From Acidobacteriota bacterium (GTDB lineage Bacteria; Chlamydiota; Chlamydiia; Chlamydiales; Rhabdochlamydiaceae): a stretch of DNA of 40,824 nt. The notes beneath the pieces were generated by a model, which saw only the letters and a list, made by a program, of their open reading frames with translations, searched no databases and was not told where the DNA came from. Made by a program: the position numbers and the translations under genes. The DNA lies in NCBI GenBank assembly GCA_903970255.1, contig CAJCHM010000031.1, forward strand, positions 1 through 40,824. Reading direction: 5' to 3'. Positions 9,078 to 17,609 of this stretch are shown here, one piece after another (the first letter of the stretch is position 1; every line of letters starts with the position of its first letter).

Positions 9078-9692
9078 ATGGCCGATCCAAACCACCTATT
9101 ATTTGCCTCAAATGAGATCAATCCGCAGTTACAGGAAGGGGCCAGGTTCACCTTTACGGGCAGAATTTCGGCCAAGCGAAAGGCCCCAGATGCTGTAGTT
9201 TTTGACGAGGGAATAGCGTCAGCTATTTCCGAGGAGAAAAATACAGCAGATGGCCGCCTTGCAGCCGGCCGAAAACTGACCGAAAAGGTGAACATGGCCC
9301 AGGAAGGGATTACCTCTTCCCCTTTAAGTGCAGAGGCTGTGACCCTTAAGAATCGCAAATTCCCTAAATCAGCGCGTATTCTTACAAACTCCCATTACAA
9401 ATTTCTGCAAAGAAACTCTGCCCGCTACCAGGGAGATACGATCCAGATAAATTATAGACAGGGCAGATCCTCTACTGCAAAGCTTGGGATTACCGTTTCA
9501 AAAAAATTTGGCAAGGCCCATGACCGCAACCGCTTTAAACGGGTCGTGCGCGAGGCTTTCCGGGAATTGCTCCCCTTTTTGCCCCCTGATCTGGAGATCA
9601 ATGTCTCCCCAAGGAACAAAGGGATCCCTCTTTCTAAGGGGGCAATGTTGCTTGAGTTGCAAAATTTGGCTCTCAAGTTCGACCGTTCTTGA
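9078..9692 (+). CDS. rnpA: Ribonuclease P protein component, with N-terminal extension
   Basis: RnpA assists the RNase P RNA in trimming tRNA 5' ends. The conserved core begins about residue 90 (FPKSARILTNSHYKFLQ) and carries the RNR motif in KKFGKAHDRNRFKRVVREAFR-type sequence near residue 145. The frame opens directly after the rpmH stop (TAAATG), giving 204 residues, about 85 more than usual. An in-frame ATG at 9294 has a better ribosome site (AAGGTG, five bases away) and would give 132 residues. So either the protein has an extension, or 9078-9293 is an untranslated but open spacer. Confidence 0.88.
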   Translation: MADPNHLLFASNEINPQLQEGARFTFTGRISAKRKAPDAVVFDEGIASAISEEKNTADGRLAAGRKLTEKVNMAQEGITSSPLSAEAVTLKNRKFPKSARILTNSHYKFLQRNSARYQGDTIQINYRQGRSSTAKLGITVSKKFGKAHDRNRFKRVVREAFRELLPFLPPDLEINVSPRNKGIPLSKGAMLLELQNLALKFDRS

Positions 9693-9725
9693 CCTCCGCT
9701 CCTCTTTTAGTAGATACTCTGGATC

Positions 9726-11762
9726 ATGCAGCAACAACTCAATCAAAATAAGATTTTCTCCCATCTCAATCCGGCGCAAAGCAAAGCTGTTTTGGCTGCA
9801 AAGGGGCGCGTCCTCATTCTGGCAGGGGCTGGCAGTGGCAAAACCAGCGTGCTCACCTACCGCATTGCGCACATGCTCCAGAATTTAGATATTCCCCCAG
9901 AATCGATTCTAGGCCTTACCTTCACCAATAAGGCAGCGCAAGAGATGAGGGAAAGGGTCGCAAAGATCGTCTCTAAAAAAGCTGCCAAAGCCGTTACTTT
10001 AAGCACATTCCACAGCTTTTGCATGCAGGTGCTACGCAAAGAGATCCACAACTTAGGCTATATGGCCAACTTCACACTCTACGATGAAAAAGATGTGCGC
10101 CGCTTAAGCCAAAATTTAGCACGCCACCTGCTGGAACATGAGGGAGAGCTCCCCTCCATGGAAAAGACCTTTGAGAAAATCTCCTATGCAAAATGCAGGG
10201 GTCTTTCTTTTGAAGAGGCAGCAAAAGACAAAACCGACTGGCATGATCAGTTTAGCGCAGATCTCTATAGCCGTCTTAAGAGCTGCATGCGCGCTTACAA
10301 TGCGGTTGACTTTGACAGTCTTCTTTCCTTAACAGTCCAGCTTTTTGAGGAACACCCTCAAGTGCTGCAGCGGTACCAAGAGCGGTATCAATACATCATG
10401 ATCGATGAATATCAGGATACAAATCCGGTTCAGTACCGGTTGGCTAAGGCAATCTCGCAAGAACACAACAACCTCTGTGTTGTCGGCGATGATGATCAAT
10501 CCATTTACGGCTGGAGAGGAGCGGAGATCAAAAACATCCTGGAATTTGAATCAGATATAGTCATCAAGCTGGAGCAAAACTACCGTTCTACCCCTACAAT
10601 CCTCTCCGCTGCAAACGCAGTGATCTCTAACAACGCAGAAAGGCATAACAAACAACTTTGGAGCACAGCAGAACAGGGGGAGCAAATCACCCTCTTCCAT
10701 GCCCCAACTGAAGCAGAGGAAGCGCAATCGATTGTTCAAAGGATCGTCAGGCTGCGCAAAGAAAAAAACATCCCCTGGAAAGAGATGGCGATCCTCTATC
10801 GATCCAACATCTTATCACGCCCCCTCGAGCTGGCGCTGATGCAAGCCATCTGGGAAAAAGAGGGTAACTGGGTCAGAGGAATTCCGTTTGAGGTCTTTGG
10901 CGGTACAGAGTTTTTTGAGCGCGCCGAGATCAAGGACCTTATTGCTTACCTTCGCACCATTTCCAATCCGATCGATCAAGAAGCGTTGCTTCGGATCATC
11001 AATGTTCCCCGCCGGGGCATTTCCGATCATACCCTAGATACCCTGACACAGTTTAACCGGCAACGGGGGATCCCCTTGTGGAATCTGCTGGAAGAAATTG
11101 CTTCCCCTCTTTCCTCAGATCTTAAGAACGATCTTTCTGATAAAGCGCTCATGGGGATCAAAACGTTTGTCGAGCTCATCAAAAATGCCCAAATCAAATT
11201 CGAGGAAGGGCCCCTCCATGAAGCCCTTGCCTCATTCATCGATGAGATCGACTATAAAAAAGCGATCATCGATGATGTTAAAAGCGAGAAGATGCGCGAT
11301 TTCAAATGGGAAAACCTCGCCCACTGCCTAGATGCTGTGACCATCTTTGAAGAGGAACAGATGGCCCTTGGAGCAGACGGGGACCCCTCCCTTGCCCACT
11401 TTCTGGCAACCTCCACCCTGGACAAAGAGCGAACCCCTCAGAGCAGCGATAAGCACCAAAAAGAGGATCGGGTCAATCTAATGACCTTTCATAGTGCCAA
11501 GGGGCTAGAGTTCACGGCCTGTTTCCTGGTGGGAATGGAAGATCACATCATCCCTCATGAAAAAAGCTTGATGGAAACAGGTCTTGAAGAAGAGCGTCGC
11601 CTAATGTATGTGGCACTGACACGAGCTAAAAAATTTCTCACATTAAGCATGGCCAAGAAGCGAAAAAAAATGGGCAAAGAGATTGCAACCAACCCCTCAC
11701 GGTTTTTGTTCGAGATTCCCAAGGAGCTTATCCGGCTCACCTCCTGGCAGACGGTGGACTAA
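9726..11762 (+). CDS. uvrD: UvrD/PcrA-type DNA helicase (SF1A)
   Basis: This is an ATP-driven 3'-5' helicase of the UvrD/PcrA/Rep group used in excision and mismatch repair and in clearing blocked forks. The 678-residue product shows motif Q/I LNPAQSKAV and AGAGSGKTSVL (residues about 16-45), Ia FTNKAAQEM, II DEYQDTNPVQYR (about 226), III GDDDQSIYGWRGA, IV QNYRST, V TFHSAKGLEF (about 590) and VI RRLMYVALTRAKKFLTLS. The start ATG follows rnpA after 33 bases. The C-terminal tail is short compared with E. coli UvrD, so the polymerase/UvrB-binding extension is probably absent. In C. trachomatis I recall uvrD elsewhere on the chromosome. Confidence 0.93.
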   Translation: MQQQLNQNKIFSHLNPAQSKAVLAAKGRVLILAGAGSGKTSVLTYRIAHMLQNLDIPPESILGLTFTNKAAQEMRERVAKIVSKKAAKAVTLSTFHSFCMQVLRKEIHNLGYMANFTLYDEKDVRRLSQNLARHLLEHEGELPSMEKTFEKISYAKCRGLSFEEAAKDKTDWHDQFSADLYSRLKSCMRAYNAVDFDSLLSLTVQLFEEHPQVLQRYQERYQYIMIDEYQDTNPVQYRLAKAISQEHNNLCVVGDDDQSIYGWRGAEIKNILEFESDIVIKLEQNYRSTPTILSAANAVISNNAERHNKQLWSTAEQGEQITLFHAPTEAEEAQSIVQRIVRLRKEKNIPWKEMAILYRSNILSRPLELALMQAIWEKEGNWVRGIPFEVFGGTEFFERAEIKDLIAYLRTISNPIDQEALLRIINVPRRGISDHTLDTLTQFNRQRGIPLWNLLEEIASPLSSDLKNDLSDKALMGIKTFVELIKNAQIKFEEGPLHEALASFIDEIDYKKAIIDDVKSEKMRDFKWENLAHCLDAVTIFEEEQMALGADGDPSLAHFLATSTLDKERTPQSSDKHQKEDRVNLMTFHSAKGLEFTACFLVGMEDHIIPHEKSLMETGLEEERRLMYVALTRAKKFLTLSMAKKRKKMGKEIATNPSRFLFEIPKELIRLTSWQTVD

Positions 11763-11849
11763 AAAAACATTTCTTGCCAATGCTGAAAATACCTTGTAAA
11801 ATCTAAATCAGATTTAGAAAATACAAGGTGGACAGAACCGTGGAAAGAC

Positions 11850-12105
11850 GTAAAAACCATAGATCCATCCAGCTTGCACCATCTTAGGCCCATCGAGCGC
11901 AGAATTAGATTTGCTCATTATAAAAAATGGAAAAAGAATGGGATATGAATTTAAATATTCCGATGCTCCTAAAATAACCCCTTCTATGCGCATTGCTTGT
12001 CAGGATTTGAAGTTAGATCATCTTTACGTTGTTTATCCCGGCGAGGCGACATTTCCTCTTTCTGAAAAAATCACAGCCCGAGGACTTGTGAAAGAGAAAA
12101 TTTAA
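11850..12105 (+). pseudogene. Remnant of a DUF4143-type AAA ATPase gene (3' end)
   Basis: In frame from about 11896, the translation AELDLLIIKNGKRMGYEFKY continues into DAPKITPSMRIACQDL, LYVVYPGEATFPL and EKITARGL. This is the characteristic C-terminal PD-(D/E)xK-like tail of the ATPase-DUF4143 family (GAE-x-D, EFK, PSM, YPG). Everything upstream (ATPase and most of DUF4143) is missing, and the frame closes before any start with a ribosome site. I read it as a decayed fragment; the left boundary is approximate. Confidence 0.7.
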
Positions 12106-12113
12106 AAATTAGG

Positions 12114-12911
12114 TCAAAAAGCCCTCCCTCTGCATGCTTGGAAAAACAGATCGAGGGAGGGCTTAATCCCATCATGAGTGCGGATATAGGCTTTCCCCTC
12201 TGTCCCCACCCAATGAAGAATAACAGCGCCAAGATTTAGTCCCCACACCATCCTCCAATTATAAATCATCGGCAACTCCTGGACTTTGAGTTGATGCTTA
12301 TAAATGAGGTGAGAGAGCAAAGGGTCATCTCCTGCAAAGAGATGATTCATTTTGAGGCTGTTCTCAGCCAAATGCTGCAAAATTCGACTTCCATGCTTAA
12401 AAACAATGACCCCTCCGTTATAGCGCACGTTGGGATCCAGACGCGGCAGAGGATCATCAGGATGATCTCTGACAAGGGCAAGCTGGCTGGTGGATTTCAG
12501 CTTAGAAAATAGAGGATTGAGTGAACCTAAGACCTCACAGTCTAGATCAACCCAAATCCCCTTCTCATAAGGTGACTGTAGAAAAGCAAATGGCTTTTTG
12601 AACCAATTGAGACGGGAATTCCAAACCCTCCACCCATAATCATATTCCCATTGTTTAGCCAGGGCTTCATCGATGCCGCTTCTTGGGGTGATGAGGGAGG
12701 AATCGAGCTCAATTGGAATGAGCTCCCCTTTTGTTCTGCACCATTGTTTCATCAGATCTGTCATTCCAAAATCCAAAAAAGTCACGGGGAAGTTATTATG
12801 CTCAGAATATCTAGACCACCACCAAGGAAGAAGCCACTCTTGAGATTGGTCGGCGCCGCAGAGGATACCAAATTTTGCCTGCGGTGCTCTCTTCCATGTG
12901 AAATCGCTCAT
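12114..12911 (-). CDS. DXD-type glycosyltransferase, GT8/GT32-like
   Basis: The 265-residue protein carries WVDLDCEVLGSLNPLF (about residue 120), a DXD-type metal and nucleotide-sugar site preceded by an aromatic residue, then RYNGGVIVFKHG and FAGDDPLLSHLI, and an HWVGTEGKAY block near the end. That order is typical of retaining GT-A glycosyltransferases such as GT8, and of the GT32/glycosylating-effector group. There is no signal peptide or transmembrane helix. It overlaps the secreted thioredoxin-like gene by four bases (ATGA), so the two are co-translated. The acceptor could be a surface glycan or a host protein; the sequence does not decide. Confidence 0.65.
   Translation of the reverse strand: MSDFTWKRAPQAKFGILCGADQSQEWLLPWWWSRYSEHNNFPVTFLDFGMTDLMKQWCRTKGELIPIELDSSLITPRSGIDEALAKQWEYDYGWRVWNSRLNWFKKPFAFLQSPYEKGIWVDLDCEVLGSLNPLFSKLKSTSQLALVRDHPDDPLPRLDPNVRYNGGVIVFKHGSRILQHLAENSLKMNHLFAGDDPLLSHLIYKHQLKVQELPMIYNWRMVWGLNLGAVILHWVGTEGKAYIRTHDGIKPSLDLFFQACRGRAF
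12116..12164 (-). terminator. Terminator overlapping the glycosyltransferase gene end
   Basis: On the minus strand AAGCCCTCCCTC and GAGGGAGGGCTT pair over 12 bases and are followed by TTT at the stop codon. The stem is made entirely from the last codons of the glycosyltransferase gene, so terminator and coding sequence coincide. Confidence 0.7.
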
Positions 12912-13870
12912 GGATCCCTTTGCATAAAAGCGATCGCTTTCTGGATCTGAGCAATTGCAGTTTCTGGAGCTGCCTGTAGAGCAGCCTTTGCGTGCTCAAT
13001 GGCACGGGTAACAGAATTTTTTGCAAACAGAAATTCGGCAATCATCATTTCCGCTTTCCAAAGATTCTCTTTATCTCTATTGCCAAATTGGTGCACGAAC
13101 TTGAGCAGGGGTCTTAAGGCTTTTTCTTGCCGCTCTTTAGATTTATAACGAGTGGATAGCTTCTGAAATTCTAGTACAGCGATCTTGAAATGGGTGCCCA
13201 GTTTATTCTCTGGATCCTTTTTAAGAAGCTGCTGTTTTATTTTCAGAACCTCAGGATGTTTTGGTTTATATTTTCTGAGAAGAGAGGCAAATTTTTCTAA
13301 ATGAAAAAAAACACCTTTCTCTTTTTTTAATCCCCGCTCCAAAATAACATGGGCATAACAGGCGGCCGAGAGTTTTTTTGCTTTTAGAAAGAGATCTTTC
13401 CAGACCGTTTCTTCAAAGTCGCGCCCCTTATCATCGAGCGCCGCGCAGATTTCTTGAAAGTGATCGATGATGGCAACGAGCGCATTTCCATATTCCTTAG
13501 GTTCTAGCGGCATAAAACCAAATCGAGCAAACTCTTTACCTTTAGGATCGAGCAGCAAAATTTGGGGACATTCTGTAACTGCGTATTTTTGCCGGATCGC
13601 ATCATCTTGCACCTCTTTTTCTAGTGCAATCTCCCACAAAATGGCATCCTGTCCAACCTGATCTAAAAACAGAGGGTTCTTTAAGATCTCTTGCGATAAT
13701 TTTTGCGACCAAGGGCACCACTGCCCTCCTAAAAAAAAGGCAATCACAGGAAGATTTTCCTTTTGCGCTGTAAGAAATATATCCGCTTCCTCTTTCTGCC
13801 ATTGCTCTTGGCAATAAAGAAAATTAAAAACACAGGTTAGAAGAAAAGAGAGAAATATTCTAGAAATCAT
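12908..13870 (-). CDS. Secreted thioredoxin-fold protein with helical repeats
   Basis: The N terminus is a good signal peptide (MISRIFLSFLLTCVFNFLYC, cleavage near residue 20), possibly with a lipobox-like cysteine. Residues about 25-140 form a thioredoxin-like domain (PVIAFFLGGQWCPWSQ, later a TECPQILLLDPKG strand with the cis-proline). Only one cysteine is present at the usual CxxC site (WCPWS), so disulphide exchange would have to be monothiol, as in DUF255/thioredoxin_7 relatives. The C-terminal half is helical, probably TPR-like, ending VTRAIEHAKAALQAAPE. It lies directly upstream of the glycosyltransferase and shares its transcript. Confidence 0.7.
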   Translation of the reverse strand: MISRIFLSFLLTCVFNFLYCQEQWQKEEADIFLTAQKENLPVIAFFLGGQWCPWSQKLSQEILKNPLFLDQVGQDAILWEIALEKEVQDDAIRQKYAVTECPQILLLDPKGKEFARFGFMPLEPKEYGNALVAIIDHFQEICAALDDKGRDFEETVWKDLFLKAKKLSAACYAHVILERGLKKEKGVFFHLEKFASLLRKYKPKHPEVLKIKQQLLKKDPENKLGTHFKIAVLEFQKLSTRYKSKERQEKALRPLLKFVHQFGNRDKENLWKAEMMIAEFLFAKNSVTRAIEHAKAALQAAPETAIAQIQKAIAFMQRDP

Positions 13871-13939
13871 AGTATTGATATAAAACGTTGGAAAAACTAA
13901 AATAAAAATCCTTTACCCACTCACTCATCTGTATAAAAA

Positions 13940-14428
13940 ATGCTTGGATTTCCGCCTACAATTATTTTGCGCCACCGCAGAGAGAACTTAAAAAAATGCA
14001 GCCTTAAAGGTTTGGAAAAGCGCCCCGACTGCCGTTTTTTCACCTACCCCAAGGAGCAGCTTCCCCCTTTAAGCGGTTATGTGTTGCTTGCATTGGATGC
14101 TCCTCTTTTAAGCGAGGCTGACCAAAATAAGGGGGTCTTTATCATTGATGGGACATGGCGTTACGCTGCGCAGATGGAGGCGCAATTAGAAAAGCCTCAT
14201 CTCTTTGAAAGGCGGAGTCTACCTCCAGGTTTTCAAACAGCCTATCCCAGACGGCAAGAGGATTGCCCTGAACCTACCCGAGGGCTAGCATCGGTAGAGG
14301 CGCTCTTTATCGCCTATTCGATTCTAGGAAGAGATACCGAAGGTCTTCTGGATCATTACTATTGGCAAGAAGATTTTCTAAAAAAAATCTGTACGGTTAT
14401 ACCGAAACAACTTCAAACGTACCTGTAA
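13940..14428 (+). CDS. DTW/Tsr3-like aminocarboxypropyltransferase-family protein
   Basis: The 162-residue protein contains IIDGTWRYAAQME (about residue 72), RSLPPGFQTAYPRR (about 93) and GLASVEALFIAYSILG (about 117). These match the DGTW, proline-rich and STLEA-like blocks of the DTW/TDD superfamily, which includes the tRNA U47 acp3U enzymes and Tsr3. Members transfer a 3-amino-3-carboxypropyl group from SAM to RNA. The protein is shorter than typical TapT/TuaA and lacks the N-terminal zinc-binding cysteine cluster. Its last six codons lie within a long palindrome, so the natural C terminus may have been altered by insertion of that element. Confidence 0.65.
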   Translation: MLGFPPTIILRHRRENLKKCSLKGLEKRPDCRFFTYPKEQLPPLSGYVLLALDAPLLSEADQNKGVFIIDGTWRYAAQMEAQLEKPHLFERRSLPPGFQTAYPRRQEDCPEPTRGLASVEALFIAYSILGRDTEGLLDHYYWQEDFLKKICTVIPKQLQTYL

Positions 14429-14547
14429 TTTTTGTTTTAACGCGACCGTTTTTCCTTTCCCCAAACAGGGCCTTATTACTTCGAATAATGTCCCTGTTTG
14501 GGGGAAGGGAAAAGGGTGCTGTTAAAATAGAAATTACAGGTACGTTT
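14415..14547. repeat. Long palindrome (type B)
   Basis: The arms AAACGTACCTGTAATTTT... and ...AAATTACAGGTACGTTT run about 56 bases each with a few mismatches. The inner ends CCCCAAACAGGG / CCCTGTTTGGGG are perfect. The loop (about 21 bases) holds a smaller hairpin, TTATT / AATAA. There is no coding sequence inside. It starts within the end of the DTW gene and contains its stop codon. Confidence 0.85.
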
Positions 14548-14623
14548 AAAGTGGCGCCGGTATAGAATGGGTACAGCTTAAGGCGGTATTTAGTTGAGAA
14601 TACATCCAGCTTTTCTATTATGC

Positions 14624-15841
14624 TTAGTCGCTTTTTCCATTTTCCGAACTATCAAAATCAAAATATAATCTTAACTCGCCACTTAAACAATTCTTGGCAA
14701 CACTGTCAGATACGCGCATAATTGGCATTTTCTCTGGGTTCCGCCAACATCCGTGGCATGAGTCCCAATATTTGTCGTAGACGTTGATTACTTCCAAGCG
14801 AGGTAGTAAACATAATGAAGAGGGAAAGGCTTTGATGCCAGAGTGCCAAATATCAAGTCTACGTAATGACGAGAGCTCGCCTATTGCGTCGGGAATGCAA
14901 GTCAACGTGTAGTTGTACCCAATGTCTAAGATCTCTAATTTATGAAGCTTAAAAATTGCAGAGGGAACTGTATCCAACTTGCATAATGAAATGTTCAGGT
15001 TCTGTAAATTCAGGCAGAGGCCTAATTCATCTGGAATTTTTATCTCTGAACATCCGTGAAGATCTAGCTCCGTCAAATTTACAAGCTTACCTATCTCTGA
15101 GGGCAACTGGCATATCTTGCTATTGACCACATTGAGAGTTTTCAATCCTGTGAGGCCAAAAAACTCTTTAGGAAGTGTTTTAAGTGGCAAATACGGTTGC
15201 GATCTGAGTAATCCATCTGCCTTAAAACTAGTCAAATTTTTCAAATAGCCAATTTGAGGAACAAGATTTATAGAGTGATTACAATAAAACTCTGTCCAGC
15301 TATCTGAGAAATCAAAATATGTTTGAAATTTCTCCAACCCATCTTCTATCTCATAAGTAAAATTAATTACCATCTTTGCGGGCAGGGGGTTCTTGCGCCA
15401 ATTCTCGTTATGGAGATCCTTAAGATCGCACCAAAACGATACGAGTTCCTTTTCAAATTTATTACCCACTTTAATAGTTTCATAATTTATGTTTTCAAAA
15501 TCGACTTTGTGTTTGACTTGCATTCTATCAAAAAGAATCTTGAATAATTTAAAACCATCGGATTTATTTTCGCATTCCTGTTCTACTTTTGCCATTCTTT
15601 TAAGAAGCGCGTCATGATATCCATTTGATTCCGTACAATATTTTTTTACTTTGTTCCATGTTCCTTTACAAAAGTGACCATAGGCCACATTAAGAAACTG
15701 GCACGTTTCCCGAACTCTTACATTGCCCGCTTCCTTTAATATTCTTTCAATTAATTCATTGGGTAACGAAGAGAGTCTTGCTTGATCGTCATTTATAGGG
15801 ATTAAATCAGACATCTTTGGTTTAAAGTTTACTATTTGCAT
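14624..15841 (-). CDS. F-box and leucine-rich-repeat protein, candidate host-directed effector
   Basis: The 405-residue protein begins with an F-box-like segment: LSSLPNELIERILKEAG, then VRVRETCQFLNVAYG and a tryptophan (about residues 23-65). That is the LP-x-EL-x-x-IL plus VC-x-x-W layout of eukaryotic F-box domains, which recruit Skp1/cullin ubiquitin ligases. From about residue 205 there are six or so leucine-rich repeats of about 23 residues (LKTLNVVNSKICQLPSEIG, LTELDLHGC, LQNLNISLCKLDTVPS, LEILDIGYN, LRRLDIWHSGIKAFPS). F-box/LRR proteins are known from amoeba-associated chlamydiae and Legionella, where they act in the host cell. GAGG five bases before the ATG supports the start. The gene is more AT-rich than its neighbours. 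Confidence 0.75.
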   Translation of the reverse strand: MQIVNFKPKMSDLIPINDDQARLSSLPNELIERILKEAGNVRVRETCQFLNVAYGHFCKGTWNKVKKYCTESNGYHDALLKRMAKVEQECENKSDGFKLFKILFDRMQVKHKVDFENINYETIKVGNKFEKELVSFWCDLKDLHNENWRKNPLPAKMVINFTYEIEDGLEKFQTYFDFSDSWTEFYCNHSINLVPQIGYLKNLTSFKADGLLRSQPYLPLKTLPKEFFGLTGLKTLNVVNSKICQLPSEIGKLVNLTELDLHGCSEIKIPDELGLCLNLQNLNISLCKLDTVPSAIFKLHKLEILDIGYNYTLTCIPDAIGELSSLRRLDIWHSGIKAFPSSLCLLPRLEVINVYDKYWDSCHGCWRNPEKMPIMRVSDSVAKNCLSGELRLYFDFDSSENGKSD

Positions 15842-15982
15842 AATTCCTCAATTTATTTTTTTTTATTAAAAATAGCTTATTTTAAGATTCAATAAAAATA
15901 TATTAAAATATTTCAAATTTTAATTCAATTAAAAAGCGGAAGTATAAGGGAATTATACTAGAACATATTGACCCCCAGGGCC

Positions 15983-16148
15983 TTTTGATTAAAAATACTT
16001 TACAGTCCATATGTCCTTTATCCTTAATATCCTGTGGCTTGCGATCCTGCATATCCTGTTTTTTTGCTTAGGTAATAAACAGGATATGCAGGATCGCAAG
16101 CGACAGGATATTAAGGACTTATTGATTATCAAATCTTTTTAATCAAAA
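15983..16148. repeat. Long palindrome (type C)
   Basis: Outer arms TTTTGATTAAAAA / TTTTTAATCAAAA enclose an almost perfect inner pair of about 40 bases (TCCTTAATATCCTGT...ATATCCTGTTT and its complement). AGGATATGCAGGATCGCAAG is the right arm core. The loop is about 15 bases. It is unrelated in sequence to the family-A and type B elements but has the same architecture and size. Confidence 0.85.
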
Positions 16149-16310
16149 CACCCTGATTGACCCCTGACAAAGCTTGCATTAATACAATTTGAGGGCAATC
16201 GCTTTGGGGTTAAGCCCGATTTAGGATTTTTCATAGGAGTAATCGATCTTCGGCTAGCTTTCAAAAAATTGTTATAATTTCCTGTGCCCTGCCCAACCAA
16301 AAACCACATC

Positions 16311-16339
16311 TTGACTTTTTAAGATTTTACAAATAAATT
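16311..16339 (+). promoter_or_regulatory. Probable sigma-70-type promoter of pcnB
   Basis: TTGACT and TAAATT are separated by 17 bases and lie 32 bases before the GTG start. This fits a housekeeping promoter and a short leader. The prediction is by eye only. Confidence 0.5.
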
Positions 16340-16370
16340 GAGGCCTTTCTAATAGAAGCTAAGAATTTAA

Positions 16371-17609
16371 GTGAGCCAAAAAAAATACCCTTTTGAAGAA
16401 CATCGACTCGACATCACCAAGGTCGACCCCGATGCCCTTTATGTCATGGAGAAGCTTCGAGCAAACGGTCATACCGCTTACCTTGTCGGAGGGAGCGTTC
16501 GCGACCTTTTTCTCAACAAAAAGCCTAAAGATTTCGACATTTCCACCTCTGCTGAACCTGAGCAAATCAAAAAGCTGTTTCGCAACTGCATCCTCATTGG
16601 GAGACGGTTTAGACTAGCCCATATCCGCTTTGGAAAAAAAATACTGGAAGTCTCCACCTTTCGCTCCGGCGATACAGAAAATGATGAACTCATCATCCGC
16701 GATAACAAGTGGGGATCTCCCGAAGAGGATGTGCTCCGCCGCGATTTTACGATCAATGGTCTCTTTTACGACTCAGCAACCCAAGAAATCATCGACTACG
16801 CGGATGGATACCCTGATTTGCAAAAGAAGGTGTTGCGGACAATCGGCCAGCCTTTCATCAGGTTCCGGCAAGATCCGGTGCGGATGCTTCGCCTGATTAA
16901 ATTTCAAGCTAGGTTTGGTTTTGATGTCGATCCCGCTGCACACGTTGCCCTTTTAGAGTGCCGTCAGGAGATCGTCAAGAGTTCCTCTGCGCGTATTCAA
17001 GAAGAATTGTTGCGCATGCTCGAATCAGGTGCTTCAGAGCAGTTTTTTCGCCTTTTAGCTGAACATGGATTTATCCATCTCATGATGCCCTCTTATGGGG
17101 AATTCATGGAGTCACAAAATAGCGAAGATGTGTTTGCTTATCTTAAAGAGGTCGATAGAGCATTCCATGACACTTCCCGGCCACCCCTATCGCGCGCGGT
17201 TCTGCTGGCTTGCCTTGTGTTTCCATTGGTGGAAAAACGGATCCAAACCCGCTACATCGATCGGGAGAAAATTCCTCACTTGGGTGAAATTGCAAAAGAG
17301 GTGATTGAACAAATCAACGAAATTTTCCTCCCCTTCTTTCAACTCTCAAGAAGAATGAAAGGATGTCTGGTCTCTATCTTGACCTCTCAATACCGGCTTA
17401 CCCCGATTGAGAAAAGAAAAGGAAGGAGAATCCGCGTTCCTAAAGACCCTGAATTTGCGCAGGCTCTAGAGTTTTTTGAGCTTCGCGCTGCACTAGAACC
17501 TGCTCTCCAATCGACATGGGAAGAATGGAAAGGTGCGGTGCTCGCTCCTGTCGACCGCTATCCTACTCGAGTTCGTCGCCGCAGACGCAAGAGTACCCAT
17601 GACCAATAA
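16371..17609 (+). CDS. pcnB: Poly(A) polymerase / CCA-adding enzyme family (PcnB)
   Basis: Class II nucleotidyltransferase that adds adenylates (PcnB) or CCA to RNA 3' ends. The 412-residue product shows the head motif LVGGSVRDLFL (about residue 37), the catalytic KPKDFDISTSA pair of aspartates (about 54), then RRFRLAHIRF, EEDVLRRDFTINGLFY (about 119) and the RNA-binding basic tail with RRRRRKS at the very end. The basic C terminus and the RRFxLxHV-type motif favour poly(A) polymerase over CCA transferase. The start is GTG. It overlaps the next gene by 11 bases. In Chlamydia I recall pcnB directly preceding lpxB. Confidence 0.9.
   Translation: MSQKKYPFEEHRLDITKVDPDALYVMEKLRANGHTAYLVGGSVRDLFLNKKPKDFDISTSAEPEQIKKLFRNCILIGRRFRLAHIRFGKKILEVSTFRSGDTENDELIIRDNKWGSPEEDVLRRDFTINGLFYDSATQEIIDYADGYPDLQKKVLRTIGQPFIRFRQDPVRMLRLIKFQARFGFDVDPAAHVALLECRQEIVKSSSARIQEELLRMLESGASEQFFRLLAEHGFIHLMMPSYGEFMESQNSEDVFAYLKEVDRAFHDTSRPPLSRAVLLACLVFPLVEKRIQTRYIDREKIPHLGEIAKEVIEQINEIFLPFFQLSRRMKGCLVSILTSQYRLTPIEKRKGRRIRVPKDPEFAQALEFFELRAALEPALQSTWEEWKGAVLAPVDRYPTRVRRRRRKSTHDQ

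Larger units (their letters stand above)
15842..16370. other. 529-base intergenic region
   Basis: The first 120 bases are very AT-rich and hold no visible gene; they probably contain the promoter of the F-box/LRR gene on the minus strand. The middle holds the type C palindrome. The last 60 bases carry the likely pcnB promoter. I see no RNA gene or short coding frame with a ribosome site. Confidence 0.6.
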
